The notes: generated by a model not told the origin, from the letters alone. Shown: positions 1-9,311, numbered from the stretch's first letter. The stretch is DNA of 64,000 nt from Vibrio mimicus CAIM 602 (GCF_000338875.1 NZ_AOMO01000088.1:62001-126000); one strand, 5' to 3'. Numbers and translations are program-made.

Positions 1-282
1 CACTTGCTCATAGATGTTATGCAGATCGGTAAAGGTTGACTGCTGCACTTCCAAAATTTGCTGAATACCCGGTGTGGTGGTCAGAATTTCCAGCACTTCG
101 GCATAGTACGTGTCGCTGTTTGCCGTCACTTCAATATGATCGCGACGATTGAATACCGCCACCCCTTGTGTGCGGGCTTTCACAATAATTCGAATATTGC
201 TTTCAAGGATCTTTGTGAAACGCTTACGTACCGATTCACTTTTCACAAAAATTTCCGGATGGGGTTTGACGATAAATTTCAT
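1..282 (-). CDS. thiI: ThiI, tRNA 4-thiouridine synthetase (N-terminal part, cut by window edge)
   Basis: The minus-strand frame opens at ATG 282 with MKFIVKPHPEIFVKSESV and runs off the left edge after 94 codons. This is the N-terminal ferredoxin-like and THUMP region of ThiI. By family knowledge ThiI adenylates tRNA and transfers sulfur to make 4-thiouridine at position 8, and also supplies sulfur for thiamine synthesis. The catalytic PP-loop and rhodanese parts lie outside the window. Its position next to pomAB and xseB-ispA-dxs is the normal Vibrio order. Confidence 0.93.
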   Translation of the reverse strand, partial: MKFIVKPHPEIFVKSESVRKRFTKILESNIRIIVKARTQGVAVFNRRDHIEVTANSDTYYAEVLEILTTTPGIQQILEVQQSTFTDLHNIYEQV

Positions 283-413
283 AAGCTTATTCGCAATCTA
301 GATGAACGATGTGGCGTTTGGCTTCAACCAGCACTGAAATATCAAGCCGTTTGGGGCATTCACGCTAAAGGGGCGGCATTATACACGATTCAGCCGGAGA
401 GAGAAAAGCCTGT

Positions 414-441
414 AAAAAAGGCAAGTCATTCGACTTGCCTT
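414..441 (-). terminator. Rho-independent terminator after pomB
   Basis: Read on the minus strand, an inverted repeat (AAGGCAAGTC / GACTTGCCTT) is followed by a run of T. It lies about 30 bases past the pomB stop, so it should end the pomA-pomB transcript before thiI. Confidence 0.85.
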
Positions 442-470
442 TGTGAATCACTTCTCACCTAAGAAGCTCG

Positions 471-1430
471 CTATTGGTTCGCGGGTGCACCAAGCGAAGG
501 CACTTCATCGCTGTACAGCGGATCACCTTGCAAAATACTGATTTCAACGCGGCGATTCAGCGCACGTTGTGCTTCGGTATCATTTGGACCAAGCGGTTGA
601 GTATCCGCCATGCCTCGTACCTGCAAACGTTGGTGATCAAACCCTTTAACTTTTTCCATCTCCTGCGCCACAGAAACTGCGCGCTGCGCGGAAAGATCCC
701 AGTTCGAGCGATAGAGCTCTGAATCCAGTTTTTGGTTATCCGTATGCCCTGTCACTCTTACTTTGCCGGGAATGTCTTTCACCAGATCAGCAATTTGACG
801 CACCAGTGGGCGGAATTTCGGTTGCAGGAATGCAGAACCTTCAGGGAAAGCCCCTTTCTCTCGGATCCGGATATCAATCTGCTGCCCCAAGTTTTCCACT
901 TCAATCGCGCCTTGTTCGATCTCTCGAGATAGGGCTTTTTTGATGCTTTCAGCTACCGTTTCCATCTGCTCAGACATGGCTTTGGCTTGCTGCTGTTGCA
1001 TTTCCGATTGAGTGTTTTGGTTATCTTGAGTCGAACTCTCTGCCGATTGACCGCCCGTTAACTTACCGGAATCGCGTTGATTACCACCAGCGCGATCAGA
1101 ATCCCCTTCTTGGAAATCAAGTGTCTGCTGGGTGATGTCAATCGTCTGCTGCATAATGACATCGATCGGCGTCGGCTCTGGGCGTCCTGGTCGAAACTCT
1201 TGCGCAATAATACTGGTACCCTTTGGAATATCTTTCACCTCCAAACGGTTTTGCACACCAAACGCAAACTTCATCGAACCCGCAATCTGCTTAAACTTCA
1301 GTACATCCATCTCTGAAAACGAGAGCAGAAGTACGAAGAAGCACATGAGAAGCGACATCAAATCGGCAAACGTCCCCAGCCAAGCCGGTAAGCCGGGAGG
1401 GGGGCATTTACATTGTTGTTCGTCATCCAT
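471..1430 (-). CDS. pomB: PomB, sodium-driven flagellar motor stator B subunit
   Basis: A 319-residue MotB/PomB-family protein. The N-terminus has a short cytoplasmic tail, then one membrane helix (about residues 18-40) carrying Asp23 in GTFADLMSLLMCFFV. This is the ion-binding aspartate of the family. A polar, low-complexity plug/linker follows (about 60-150). The C-terminal OmpA-like peptidoglycan-binding domain contains VTGHTDNQKLDSELYRSNW (about 225-245). With PomA it forms the stator that couples sodium inflow to rotation of the polar flagellum. It lies 11 bases downstream of pomA, so the two are cotranscribed. Confidence 0.96.
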   Translation of the reverse strand: MDDEQQCKCPPPGLPAWLGTFADLMSLLMCFFVLLLSFSEMDVLKFKQIAGSMKFAFGVQNRLEVKDIPKGTSIIAQEFRPGRPEPTPIDVIMQQTIDITQQTLDFQEGDSDRAGGNQRDSGKLTGGQSAESSTQDNQNTQSEMQQQQAKAMSEQMETVAESIKKALSREIEQGAIEVENLGQQIDIRIREKGAFPEGSAFLQPKFRPLVRQIADLVKDIPGKVRVTGHTDNQKLDSELYRSNWDLSAQRAVSVAQEMEKVKGFDHQRLQVRGMADTQPLGPNDTEAQRALNRRVEISILQGDPLYSDEVPSLGAPANQ

Positions 1431-1441
1431 AGTGGGCTCCG

Positions 1442-2206
1442 CTACTCTTTATCAACATCAAGAGCACGCTTACTCGCGTTGAGGTAGTTCTTCAAATAAC
1501 TATCGATAACCCTTGGGTTTTGGCCATCCTGAATGGCTAGAACACCATCCATAATGAGACGGCGGTTTAGTGTTTCCTGATCGCGACGTAGCGCGAGCTT
1601 GTCCGCAATCGGGAAGAAAATCATGTTAGAAAGTACCGCACCATAGAGAGTGGTCAACAGAGCTACCGCCATCGCAGGGCCGATTGATTTCGGGTCATCC
1701 ATGTTAGAAAGCATGGCTACCAGACCAACCAGTGTACCGATCATCCCCATCGCAGGTGCCACGTCACCAAAGGCGCGGAATACTTGGGTACCCTTACTAT
1801 GACGCTCATCAGTCAAGGCAATATCTTTTTGCAAGGTCGCGCGTACCACATCAGCATCATGGCCATCCACCAGCAGGTCGATGCCTTTTTGCATAAATGG
1901 ATTCGGGATTTCCATCTCTTCCAATGCCAAAAAGCCGCCTTTACGCGCCGCATCAGCCATTTCAACGATTTTTGCAATCAAATCTTCCGGTTCATCAGCC
2001 TTAAACATGAAGGCTTTGCTCGCAATTTTACCGGCACCAAAAAACTGCCCCATGGTGAACTTCATGAGTACAACGAAAACCGATCCCCCGACCACAATCA
2101 GGATCGAAACAACGTCAACGAACATCATCAAGCTGCCGCCCAGCACCATCGCCATAATAACGAAAGCTAAGCCACCAATAAGACCAATCAGCGTTGCTAA
2201 ATCCAC
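1442..2206 (-). CDS. pomA: PomA, sodium-driven flagellar motor stator A subunit
   Basis: A 254-residue MotA/ExbB-type inner-membrane protein with four predicted hydrophobic segments: two near the N-terminus (about 5-50) and two around 145-200 (GDVAPAMGMIGTLVGLVAML and the following helix). A large charged cytoplasmic loop lies between the pairs and should contact the rotor protein FliG. It is the first gene of the pomA-pomB operon. The short length and plain Vibrio-type sequence support PomA rather than the proton-type MotA. Confidence 0.96.
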   Translation of the reverse strand: MDLATLIGLIGGLAFVIMAMVLGGSLMMFVDVVSILIVVGGSVFVVLMKFTMGQFFGAGKIASKAFMFKADEPEDLIAKIVEMADAARKGGFLALEEMEIPNPFMQKGIDLLVDGHDADVVRATLQKDIALTDERHSKGTQVFRAFGDVAPAMGMIGTLVGLVAMLSNMDDPKSIGPAMAVALLTTLYGAVLSNMIFFPIADKLALRRDQETLNRRLIMDGVLAIQDGQNPRVIDSYLKNYLNASKRALDVDKE

Positions 2207-2520
2207 GAAGCACTCCTCAGGCTACACATTCGAGATAATGAAAAGCTTACCTTCATTATCGGCAACAGAATAAATTCTTTAATGAAATTGTCAGAATAGA
2301 CGGCGAAAGCCTCACTCAAGTGTATACGTAAAACAGGCCAAGATGCACCTGCACCGCGCAGAGTTTTTACCCTTCTATTTATAACTTTGTGGGCTTTTTT
2401 CCATTTCGTTATCCAACACGGTAAAAAAGCGTTCTATTTCTGACAAAATCGCTTGGTTAAATTTGACCAGCCAAGCCCCCTGAGGTAACTTTCGTGCATC
2501 TTAAGTAAGGCATACAGACT
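2207..2520. other. Divergent intergenic region between pomA and xseB
   Basis: This 314-base non-coding gap separates the leftward pomAB genes from the rightward xseB-ispA-dxs operon, so it should hold both promoters. It is AT-rich in the middle (around 2375-2400). I see no RNA gene, repeat or convincing operator. Confidence 0.6.
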
Positions 2521-2763
2521 ATGGCGAGTAAGAAACCAGAAAACATGACCTTTGAGTCAACGATCGAAGAGCTGGAACAGTTGGTTGAACAACTGGAAAG
2601 TGGCGATCTAGCACTGGACGAAGCACTGAGAAAATTTGAACGCGGCATATCGTTAGCCAGAGCAGGCCAGCTAAAGCTGGATGATGCAGAGCAACGAGTG
2701 CGCATTTTACTCAGTAATAGTGATGATGCTCCGCTGAGTGACTTTAACGACTTACCGGAGTAA
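2521..2763 (+). CDS. xseB: Exodeoxyribonuclease VII small subunit
   Basis: An 80-residue protein of the XseB family. The conserved core TIEELEQLVEQLESGDLALD (residues 14-33) and the following helix KFERGISLARAGQLKLDDAE are visible. It is a small helical-hairpin subunit that binds the large subunit XseA, and the complex degrades single-stranded DNA in the cytoplasm. It is the first gene of the xseB-ispA-dxs operon, 49 bases before ispA. This linkage is common in gammaproteobacteria. xseA is not in the window. Confidence 0.95.
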   Translation: MASKKPENMTFESTIEELEQLVEQLESGDLALDEALRKFERGISLARAGQLKLDDAEQRVRILLSNSDDAPLSDFNDLPE

Positions 2764-2812
2764 GCAACTCCCGGTAGCCATGGCCTGAATAACTGATAAA
2801 GACGAGTGCCCT

Positions 2813-3697
2813 ATGATTGAGGCGTTATCCTCATACCAACAGCGAAATAATCAGCAACTGGATCTGTGGCTGAACCGTATCCCTTTTCAAACTTTGCCTT
2901 TAATCGAGGCAATGCGCTATGGGCTACTTCTCGGCGGCAAGCGAGCTCGGCCATATTTGGTTTACATTACAGGTCAGATGCTCGGCTGTGAGCTAAGCGA
3001 ATTAGACACTCCTGCTTCTGCGGTTGAGTGCATTCACGCTTATTCACTGATCCATGACGACTTACCTGCGATGGATGATGATGAACTACGCCGCGGCAAA
3101 CCAACTTGTCACATCGAATTTGATGAAGCGACGGCCATTTTAACGGGTGATGCCTTACAAACTCTGGCGTTTACCATTTTGGCAGAAGGCACTCTTTCTC
3201 CTGCTGGCGAAACACAGCGCGTAGCCATGATTCAAGCCCTCGCTGAAGCGTCGGGCGCACAAGGCATGTGCCTTGGACAAGCGTTAGATCTGGCTGCGGA
3301 AAATCGCTTAGTTTCACTGGAAGAACTGGAAACCATTCATCGCAATAAAACTGGTGCTTTGATGCGCTGTGCGATCCGTTTAGGCGCACTGTCTGCAGGC
3401 GAAAAAGGCCGAGCTATTTTGCCGCATTTGGATCGCTACGCCGAAGCAGTTGGGCTCGCTTTTCAGGTACTAGATGACATTCTCGATATCATCAGCGATA
3501 CAGAAACCCTTGGTAAACCGCAAGGTTCTGACCAACAATTGAATAAAAGCACCTACCCTGCTCTCTTAGGCTTAGAAGGAGCACGGGAAAAAGCACATAC
3601 TCTGTTACAAGAAGCGCTTCTGGCATTAGAAGCAATTCCCTACAATACTGAGCATCTGGAAGAGTTCGCCCGATATGTCGTCGAGCGCAAGAACTAA
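2813..3697 (+). CDS. ispA: Farnesyl diphosphate synthase (geranyltranstransferase)
   Basis: A 294-residue trans-isoprenyl diphosphate synthase. The first aspartate-rich motif is in SLIHDDLPAMDDDELRRGK (about 79-97) and the second in FQVLDDILDI (about 217-226). Both bind magnesium-diphosphate. The enzyme condenses IPP with DMAPP and then with GPP to give farnesyl diphosphate, the precursor of undecaprenyl phosphate, quinones and other isoprenoids. The length matches E. coli IspA (299). It sits 19 bases upstream of dxs, so supply and use of IPP are in one operon. Confidence 0.96.
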   Translation: MIEALSSYQQRNNQQLDLWLNRIPFQTLPLIEAMRYGLLLGGKRARPYLVYITGQMLGCELSELDTPASAVECIHAYSLIHDDLPAMDDDELRRGKPTCHIEFDEATAILTGDALQTLAFTILAEGTLSPAGETQRVAMIQALAEASGAQGMCLGQALDLAAENRLVSLEELETIHRNKTGALMRCAIRLGALSAGEKGRAILPHLDRYAEAVGLAFQVLDDILDIISDTETLGKPQGSDQQLNKSTYPALLGLEGAREKAHTLLQEALLALEAIPYNTEHLEEFARYVVERKN

Positions 3698-3716
3698 ACA
3701 ATAAGCGCGCATACTT

Positions 3717-5597
3717 ATGACTCTTGATATTTCAAAATACCCAACACTGGCTCTGGCTAATACGCCAGACGAACTGCGCAGCCTTCCAAAAGAAGTGCTG
3801 CCTAAACTGTGTGACGAATTACGTACTTATTTGCTCAATTCAGTGAGTCAATCTAGTGGTCACTTGGCATCCGGCTTAGGCACCGTTGAGTTGACGGTTG
3901 CGCTGCATTACGTCTACCACACCCCTTTTGACCAATTGATTTGGGACGTGGGTCATCAAGCTTATCCACACAAAATTCTAACCGGTCGTCGTGATCAAAT
4001 GCCGACCATTCGCCAAAAAGACGGGTTACACCCTTTCCCTTGGCGTGAAGAAAGCGAATACGACACCCTATCTGTCGGCCATTCTTCAACCTCGATCAGT
4101 GCAGCGCTTGGTATGGCGATCTGCGCGGGTAAAGAGGGACAAGACCGTAAAGTGGTCAGTGTGATTGGTGATGGTGCGATTACTGCCGGTATGGCGTTTG
4201 AAGCAATGAACCATGCTGGTGATGTTCACCCTAATATGCTGGTGATTCTCAATGACAATGAGATGTCGATTTCAGAGAATGTGGGCGCACTGAACAATCA
4301 CTTAGCACAAGTGCTCTCTGGCAGCCTATACACCTCAATTCGTGAAGGTGGCAAAAAAGTGCTGTCTGGCATTCCACCGATCAAAGAGTTGGTTCGCCGC
4401 ACTGAAGAACATTTGAAGGGAATGGTTGTACCAGGCACTTTGTTTGAAGAGTTTGGCTTTAATTATATCGGTCCTATTGATGGCCATGACGTACTGGAAC
4501 TGATCAAAACCCTGAAAAACATGCGTGAGCTGAAAGGGCCACAGTTCCTCCACGTGATGACCAAAAAAGGCAAAGGCTATGCGCCAGCGGAGAAAGATCC
4601 GATTGGTTATCATGGCGTACCTAAATTTGACCCTAACCACCACAGCTTGCCAAAAAGCAACAACACGCAACCGACCTTCTCGAAAATCTTCGGCGATTTC
4701 CTGTGTGATATGGCTGCGCAAGATCCTAAGCTGATGGCGATTACACCTGCAATGCGTGAAGGGTCTGGCATGGTTCGTTTCTCAAAAGAGTACCCAAGCC
4801 AATACTTTGATGTGGCGATTGCTGAACAGCACGCGGTAACACTCGCGACAGGCATGGCGATTGCGGGCTATCACCCGATTGTGGCGATTTACTCCACCTT
4901 CTTGCAACGTGGTTACGATCAGCTGATCCACGATGTGGCGATCATGAACCTTCCGGTAATGTTTGCTATCGACCGCGCTGGAATTGTTGGTGCTGACGGC
5001 CAAACTCACCAAGGAGCGTTTGATTTGAGCTTTATGCGCTGCATTCCAAACATGCTGATCATGGCTCCGGCTGACGAAAACGAGTGCCGCCAAATGCTTT
5101 ACACTGGCCACCAGCATCAAGGCCCAAGTGCAGTACGTTACCCTCGCGGCAATGGTATGGGCGTTGCTTTAGAAAGTGGCTTTGCTGCATTAGAAATCGG
5201 CAAAGGCCGCTTAATGCGTGAAAGCACAGCCAATGCTGGTGAAAAAGTCGCGATTCTAAGTTTCGGTACTCTATTGTCTAACGCTTTAGAAGCGGCAGAG
5301 AAACTCAATGCGACTGTGGCCGACATGCGTTTTGTCAAACCACTGGATGAAGCACTCATCAAACAACTCGCACAAACTCATGATGTACTGGTGACATTGG
5401 AAGAGAACGCAATTGCAGGCGGTGCAGGAGCTGGCGTGATTGAGTTTATGATGAAAGAAAAACTCATTAAGCCAGTACTCAATCTTGGTTTGCCTGATGA
5501 ATTCGTTGTGCAAGGCTCACAAGAAGAGATGCATGCTGAGCTAGGGTTAGATGGTGCTGGTATCGAGCGCGCGATCCGCGACTATCTCGCCAAATAA
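3717..5597 (+). CDS. dxs: 1-deoxy-D-xylulose-5-phosphate synthase
   Basis: A 626-residue thiamine-diphosphate enzyme that makes DXP from pyruvate and glyceraldehyde 3-phosphate, the first step of the MEP isoprenoid route. The early [14 protein letters not shown] and the TPP/Mg motif [15 protein letters not shown] (about 151-165) are present. The transketolase pyrimidine domain follows, with [15 protein letters not shown] (about 368-382) and [10 protein letters not shown] (about 420-430), then the C-terminal transketolase domain. The length equals the family norm. It is the last gene of xseB-ispA-dxs and is followed by a strong terminator. Confidence 0.97.
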   Translation: MTLDISKYPTLALANTPDELRSLPKEVLPKLCDELRTYLLNSVSQSSGHLASGLGTVELTVALHYVYHTPFDQLIWDVGHQAYPHKILTGRRDQMPTIRQKDGLHPFPWREESEYDTLSVGHSSTSISAALGMAICAGKEGQDRKVVSVIGDGAITAGMAFEAMNHAGDVHPNMLVILNDNEMSISENVGALNNHLAQVLSGSLYTSIREGGKKVLSGIPPIKELVRRTEEHLKGMVVPGTLFEEFGFNYIGPIDGHDVLELIKTLKNMRELKGPQFLHVMTKKGKGYAPAEKDPIGYHGVPKFDPNHHSLPKSNNTQPTFSKIFGDFLCDMAAQDPKLMAITPAMREGSGMVRFSKEYPSQYFDVAIAEQHAVTLATGMAIAGYHPIVAIYSTFLQRGYDQLIHDVAIMNLPVMFAIDRAGIVGADGQTHQGAFDLSFMRCIPNMLIMAPADENECRQMLYTGHQHQGPSAVRYPRGNGMGVALESGFAALEIGKGRLMRESTANAGEKVAILSFGTLLSNALEAAEKLNATVADMRFVKPLDEALIKQLAQTHDVLVTLEENAIAGGAGAGVIEFMMKEKLIKPVLNLGLPDEFVVQGSQEEMHAELGLDGAGIERAIRDYLAK

Positions 5598-5644
5598 CGC
5601 TTGCGCCCTGCAACCCTAAGTTGCTTGGTATAAATCATAAAGAG

Positions 5645-5672
5645 AAAAAGCCTTCATGATGAAGGCTTTTTT
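5645..5672. terminator. Bidirectional terminator between dxs and truC
   Basis: The sequence AAAGCCTTCA-TGA-TGAAGGCTTTTTT forms a stable hairpin flanked by A and T runs, so it can end both the rightward dxs transcript and the leftward truC transcript. Confidence 0.88.
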
Positions 5673-5697
5673 ATTGGCTTATTGAGATTAGAAATGG

Positions 5698-6432
5698 CTA
5701 AGTGTTGATAAGCAGCGACTCTTGCCAACCAAACTCACTAAGCAATCCTCGCCACACTTCATCCAAGCCTGAGCGAATGACTAAAGGCTGCTGAGTGTAA
5801 GGGTGAACAAATCGTAACTCACTCGCATGCAGCATCAGACGTTGCGCAGAGAAGTGTTCACGAAACAGTCTGTTATGAACTCCATCGCCATGGGTAGTAT
5901 CACCCACAATCGGGTGACGCAGATGCGCCATGTGACGACGCAACTGATGTTTACGCCCAGTCTTCGGTTGCATCTCCATCAGGCAGTAACGCGTAGTGGC
6001 AAATTTTCCGGTCGAAATGGGCAGTTCCACTTTCGCCAGCGGGCGATAAGCCGTAATCGCCGACTGCGCCTCTTTATCTTGCTTGGCAAACTTATCTGCG
6101 ATTTTGTCCAACTCTTCTTTGAGTGGGTAATCGAGTACATCCGCTTCTTCAATCCAACCACGCACAATCGCATGGTAGGTTTTTTCCATTTCATGATTGG
6201 CGAACATCGGCATCACTTCAGAAGCGATTTGGCTAGAGAGCGCAAACACCAACACACCGGAAGTTGGGCGATCCAAACGATGCAACGGAAAAACGTGCTG
6301 ACCAATTTGATCTCGCAGGGTTTGCATCACAAATTGGGTTTCATGTTTGTCGAGCCATGAACGATGTACCAACATGCCTGCGGGTTTATTGACCGCCACC
6401 AAATATTCATCTTGATAAACAATTTCCAGCAT
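5698..6432 (-). CDS. truC: tRNA pseudouridine(65) synthase TruC
   Basis: A 244-residue RluA-family pseudouridine synthase. It starts MLEIVYQDEYLVAVNKPAG as TruC does, carries the catalytic-aspartate motif HRLDRPTSGVLVFAL (about 51-65), and later has the PKTGRKHQLRRHMAHLRHPI segment. TruC converts U65 to pseudouridine in the T-stem of some tRNAs. Its start codon directly follows the yqcC stop, so the two are cotranslated. The yqcC-truC pair is conserved in gammaproteobacteria, which separates this gene from the RluA/C/D paralogues. Confidence 0.93.
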   Translation of the reverse strand: MLEIVYQDEYLVAVNKPAGMLVHRSWLDKHETQFVMQTLRDQIGQHVFPLHRLDRPTSGVLVFALSSQIASEVMPMFANHEMEKTYHAIVRGWIEEADVLDYPLKEELDKIADKFAKQDKEAQSAITAYRPLAKVELPISTGKFATTRYCLMEMQPKTGRKHQLRRHMAHLRHPIVGDTTHGDGVHNRLFREHFSAQRLMLHASELRFVHPYTQQPLVIRSGLDEVWRGLLSEFGWQESLLINT

Positions 6433-6744
6433 TTATTGGCACACCTTGTCGATTTGCAGGATCACCGCGAGTACCGCTTGATGATTGGGTTGCGTTTTCC
6501 ACACTTCAGAAAAATAAGGCTCTAGCGCAAAACCACGTGGTACCGCATTTTGTGCGATCGCCTGTTTCATCTTGGGCAAAAAAATCCACTGTAACCACTC
6601 ATGAGGAAAGAGGGAATCAACAGCAAATGGCTCTTGGCTGGCGAGCGCTTGCGGTGCAGGAGGCGTCGTTTGCCACAATTGCGCATCACGCAATGTGGAT
6701 TCCAACTCATCGAGTAACTTCACCAATTCGGAGTTGAACAACAT
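6433..6744 (-). CDS. yqcC: YqcC family protein (DUF446)
   Basis: A 103-residue soluble protein resembling E. coli YqcC. The shared core is PFAVDSLFPHEWLQWIFLPKM (about 37-57) followed by an AxP-rich stretch and a helical C-terminus. The function of the family is not established. It is the upstream partner of truC with zero spacing, which suggests a role linked to tRNA modification, but that is inference. Confidence 0.88.
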   Translation of the reverse strand: MLFNSELVKLLDELESTLRDAQLWQTTPPAPQALASQEPFAVDSLFPHEWLQWIFLPKMKQAIAQNAVPRGFALEPYFSEVWKTQPNHQAVLAVILQIDKVCQ

Positions 6745-6832
6745 AATTCGTCCGGTTTATTTCTATGATGGCCTTGAAAAAGTGCCATAGAGTACCATTT
6801 ATTGGAGAAAGAAAGTTAGGATCAATTTCCGC

Positions 6833-7870
6833 ATGGACACTATTCGTACCCTCACAGCACTGCTTCAAAATAGCGGCTGCCAATACCAAATTTTTGATCT
6901 CGGTCGCCGAGTGCAACCGATGGATAGTCGCCAATTTGCCCAAGTTGAACAGGGCCAACAAGCGTACCCTTTTCCTGTCCAGCGTCATGCACAGTTAGCC
7001 ATTGTGTATTGGAATGAACAGCGTCAACCTTGGATCTGGATGCTCAAATTTGCCTTGGATGAACGTGGTTTATTGCAGCAAGCCGATGTGGGGCAATTTA
7101 TTCAATATTTGCTCGAAGCGATGGGCAGTCGACTCAATCAATCTTTGACTGAGGAGCAGCAACAGAAGCTCGCCAATAATCCCTATACTTTCAAACCCAG
7201 TGAAGACAAGCTCGCGATGCTACATAGCCAGATCCGCGCGCAGCTCTCTCTCTCTTGCAGCCAATATTACGAACACGCTCAGCACTATTTCTCTGGCGGT
7301 TTGGGCTGGGACAAGTGGCACACAGTGGGATTACAAGGCATTACCGATATTTGTGCCCGTTTAGAGCAAGAGCAAAATGGTGTGTTGATCCGCAAAGCAC
7401 TGACTCATTTACCTACTCAACCGCTCTACGCCGTGTTGGGTGCATTAGAGCATGTGAACTTACCGGAAAAACTCGCGGAACGCTTAAGTGAACTCGCTCG
7501 TGCCGAGATCAATGCCGACGATCCCGACCTATTTTTGCTCGCCGCTTTGCTGCGTGCCTTAGCTGGATCGCCATCAGATTTACTTGATGCTACATGCAAT
7601 TCCATTCTCGCCTCGCCTGCGCTTTGCCACCAAGAAGTGTTAATTGCACTCGCGGGGCGCAGTTGGATGAGCTTGCAGAATGCAGGACGTGCACAACGTT
7701 TCTTGATCCGTTTAGCGCAAACTCAAAATCAATCGTTATTTAACCAACTCTTTGCGGATGTGGTCATGTTACCTGCGCTGCGTGGAGTGATGCTGCCTTT
7801 GCTGCATGCCAGCCCCTCACCGGAATTGGCACACGCACTGGAACAGTTACAACAGATGACGCGAGGATAA
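6833..7870 (+). CDS. DUF3549 family protein
   Basis: A 345-residue protein of unknown function, divergent from yqcC. The N-terminal block MDTIRTLTALLQNSGCQYQI and the DLGRRVQPMD segment are typical of DUF3549. The C-terminal half is a run of helical segments rich in Leu and Ala with a repeat-like look. There is no signal peptide or membrane segment, so it is probably cytoplasmic. It is followed after only 3 bases by the DUF3301 gene. This pairing with yqcC-truC is usual in Vibrio. The ATG at 6833 is the most upstream plausible start. Confidence 0.8.
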   Translation: MDTIRTLTALLQNSGCQYQIFDLGRRVQPMDSRQFAQVEQGQQAYPFPVQRHAQLAIVYWNEQRQPWIWMLKFALDERGLLQQADVGQFIQYLLEAMGSRLNQSLTEEQQQKLANNPYTFKPSEDKLAMLHSQIRAQLSLSCSQYYEHAQHYFSGGLGWDKWHTVGLQGITDICARLEQEQNGVLIRKALTHLPTQPLYAVLGALEHVNLPEKLAERLSELARAEINADDPDLFLLAALLRALAGSPSDLLDATCNSILASPALCHQEVLIALAGRSWMSLQNAGRAQRFLIRLAQTQNQSLFNQLFADVVMLPALRGVMLPLLHASPSPELAHALEQLQQMTRG

Positions 7871-7873
7871 AGC

Positions 7874-8176
7874 ATGATTGGCGATTTACTCTTGATACTG
7901 GCGCTCTGTTTTGCCGGATTTCTGTTTTGGCAGCAGCGCCATCAAGCCGAAATCGCCAAACAAGCGATTCAGCGCCACTGCGATCAGCTTGATTTGCAAC
8001 TGCTCAACGTGGCATTCGGCCAGCATAAAGTGAGAACGCCTTCAGGAGGCTGGCGTTGGCACACCATTTATCTCTTTGAGTTTTCATCACTCGGGGATGA
8101 TTGTTATCAAGGCAAGTTAGAAATGCAGGGATTTAGAACAGTACGTTTTGCTCTGCCACCTCATCGGATGGGTTAA
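7874..8176 (+). CDS. DUF3301 family membrane-anchored protein
   Basis: A 100-residue protein with one N-terminal membrane helix (LLLILALCFAGFLFWQQ, about residues 4-21) and a short soluble domain ending in LYQ-type hydrophobic strands (RWHTIYLFEFSSLGDDCYQG). This matches the DUF3301 family, whose function is unknown. It is probably translationally coupled to the DUF3549 gene. Its last 44 bases overlap, tail to tail, the end of the oppositely transcribed acetyltransferase gene. Confidence 0.8.
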   Translation: MIGDLLLILALCFAGFLFWQQRHQAEIAKQAIQRHCDQLDLQLLNVAFGQHKVRTPSGGWRWHTIYLFEFSSLGDDCYQGKLEMQGFRTVRFALPPHRMG

Positions 8177-8666
8177 GTACATCGGCCGTCCAGACAAACT
8201 GGCTGCAAGGGCCAAAAAACTCATCAATATCGGCACGGTGCTCAAAGCCCAACTTTTGCAAAATGGCTCGTGCCGCTTCATGTTGGGCTTTTATGGTAGC
8301 AACCACTCGTTGCAAGCCAAAGCGTTGGCACACATTAGGGAAAAAAGCATTCAGTGCTTCACTGGCTAATCCTTGCCCCCAATACGCTTTATCAAATAAG
8401 AAGCCGAGTTCAGCGCGTCCTTCACTCTCAAATTCAATAAAGACATGTCCCATGTACTCGCGGTTATAGTTGTCGAGTACCGCCATGGCGTACAAAGAAG
8501 AATCATGCAACACCCGTTGAAAAAGCTGCTTGGCTGCAGCTACCGTGGTGGGACCGTTCATCTGCGAACGGTTTTTGGCGCAGTAATTGAGCACGAGAAA
8601 ATCAGACTCAAACGCCTCGGTATAAGGGATAAGTAGCGTTCTTCGCGTCGCTATGGTCACGGACAT
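8133..8666 (-). CDS. GNAT family N-acetyltransferase (RimJ/RimL-like)
   Basis: A 177-residue GNAT protein. It has the N-terminal RRTLLIPYTEAFESDFL strand-helix, the central ELGFLFDKAYWGQGLASEAL motif (about 101-120, the acetyl-CoA binding V/A motif with its Q/R-x-x-G-x-G/A type loop) and GLQRVVATIKAQHEAARAIL. This architecture is that of RimJ/RimL-type enzymes that acetylate protein N-termini or small amines. The substrate cannot be told from sequence. It converges on the DUF3301 gene and overlaps it by 44 bases. Confidence 0.85.
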   Translation of the reverse strand: MSVTIATRRTLLIPYTEAFESDFLVLNYCAKNRSQMNGPTTVAAAKQLFQRVLHDSSLYAMAVLDNYNREYMGHVFIEFESEGRAELGFLFDKAYWGQGLASEALNAFFPNVCQRFGLQRVVATIKAQHEAARAILQKLGFEHRADIDEFFGPCSQFVWTADVLNPSDEVAEQNVLF

Positions 8667-8694
8667 TCCTTGTAGAACAAAATCAATCGAAAGT

Positions 8695-8737
8695 GAAAAA
8701 GCGCCTTTCCCTATAAGAAAGGCGCTGTTTATTTTTC
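8695..8737. terminator. Hairpin terminator, probably bidirectional
   Basis: An AGCGCCTTTC / GAAAGGCGCT stem has A-rich and T-rich flanks on both sides. It lies between the GNAT gene and the Csr RNA and would insulate the acetyltransferase gene from upstream leftward read-through. Confidence 0.75.
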
Positions 8738-8910
8738 ACCTGAACTCAATCAAGTTATCTCATCCAAATACTTGGTAATGTGAGATATAGCCTGCTGACA
8801 TTGTTATATTAATTGTGTTTCTAGAGAACCCGTTGTGCGCTCATTTTATGGTTGGCAAACATTAGGTAAGCCTTGTTGACGCGGGTTCGAATACCCGAAA
8901 GGAAGATTAA

Positions 8911-9276
8911 GGAAAGCCCCGACAAAAGATGTCGGGGCTTAATCTTACTCGCAGCATCCGGCTACTTGAGCGTGCTCCTTGCATCATCCTTAACTGGCTG
9001 ATCCTTTCAGCGAACTCCGAGCATCGCCGTCCTAGCGGTGTCCTCTCATCCTGATGCCGAATATCCTATTCAGCCTTCATCACTTGTTCCTTGAGCGGTG
9101 TCCTTGCCATCGTCCTGATGGTGTTCCTTCTCACGTCCCTAGAGTGTCCTGAATCTTCCTTACAGCTCACGTCTCTGTGGGCTGACGCTATCCTTGGCGT
9201 TTCCTGCTTCCTGCTCGTGGCTATCCTCGCCACTTCTCATCCTGAGAATCACAGTCCCTAGGTCATTTCCTTCGAC
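8911..9276 (-). ncRNA. CsrB-family regulatory sRNA (CsrA sponge)
   Basis: On the minus strand this 366-nt stretch contains about 23 GGA triplets by hand count, many as CAGGA(T/C) or AAGGA in small hairpin loops. That is the signature of CsrB/CsrC RNAs that sequester the translational regulator CsrA. The predicted 5' end GTCGAAGGAAATGACC resembles the E. coli CsrB start, and the 3' part AAGTAGCCGGATGCTGCGA closely resembles the conserved CsrB tail. A GC-rich terminator hairpin (AAGCCCCGAC / GTCGGGGCTT, 8913-8940) ends it. The length is close to E. coli CsrB (369 nt). V. cholerae has three such RNAs (CsrB, CsrC, CsrD), and I cannot say which this is. Confidence 0.93.
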
Positions 9277-9283
9277 AAGAGAC

Positions 9284-9311
9284 AATTTACTCGTTTTGAT
9301 TTTTCATGCAA
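9284..9311 (-). promoter_or_regulatory. Promoter of the CsrB-family sRNA
   Basis: On the minus strand TTGCAT (-35) is separated by 16 bases from TAAATT (-10). Seven bases after the -10 comes GTCGA at 9276, matching the CsrB-like 5' end. Spacing and position support a sigma-70 promoter. Confidence 0.75.

Noticed and set aside
8881-8900. tRNA T-arm-like sequence (GGGTTCGAATACCC)
   Set aside because: There is no matching acceptor stem, D arm or anticodon arm around it. It lies just beyond the Csr RNA terminator and is probably only a short hairpin.
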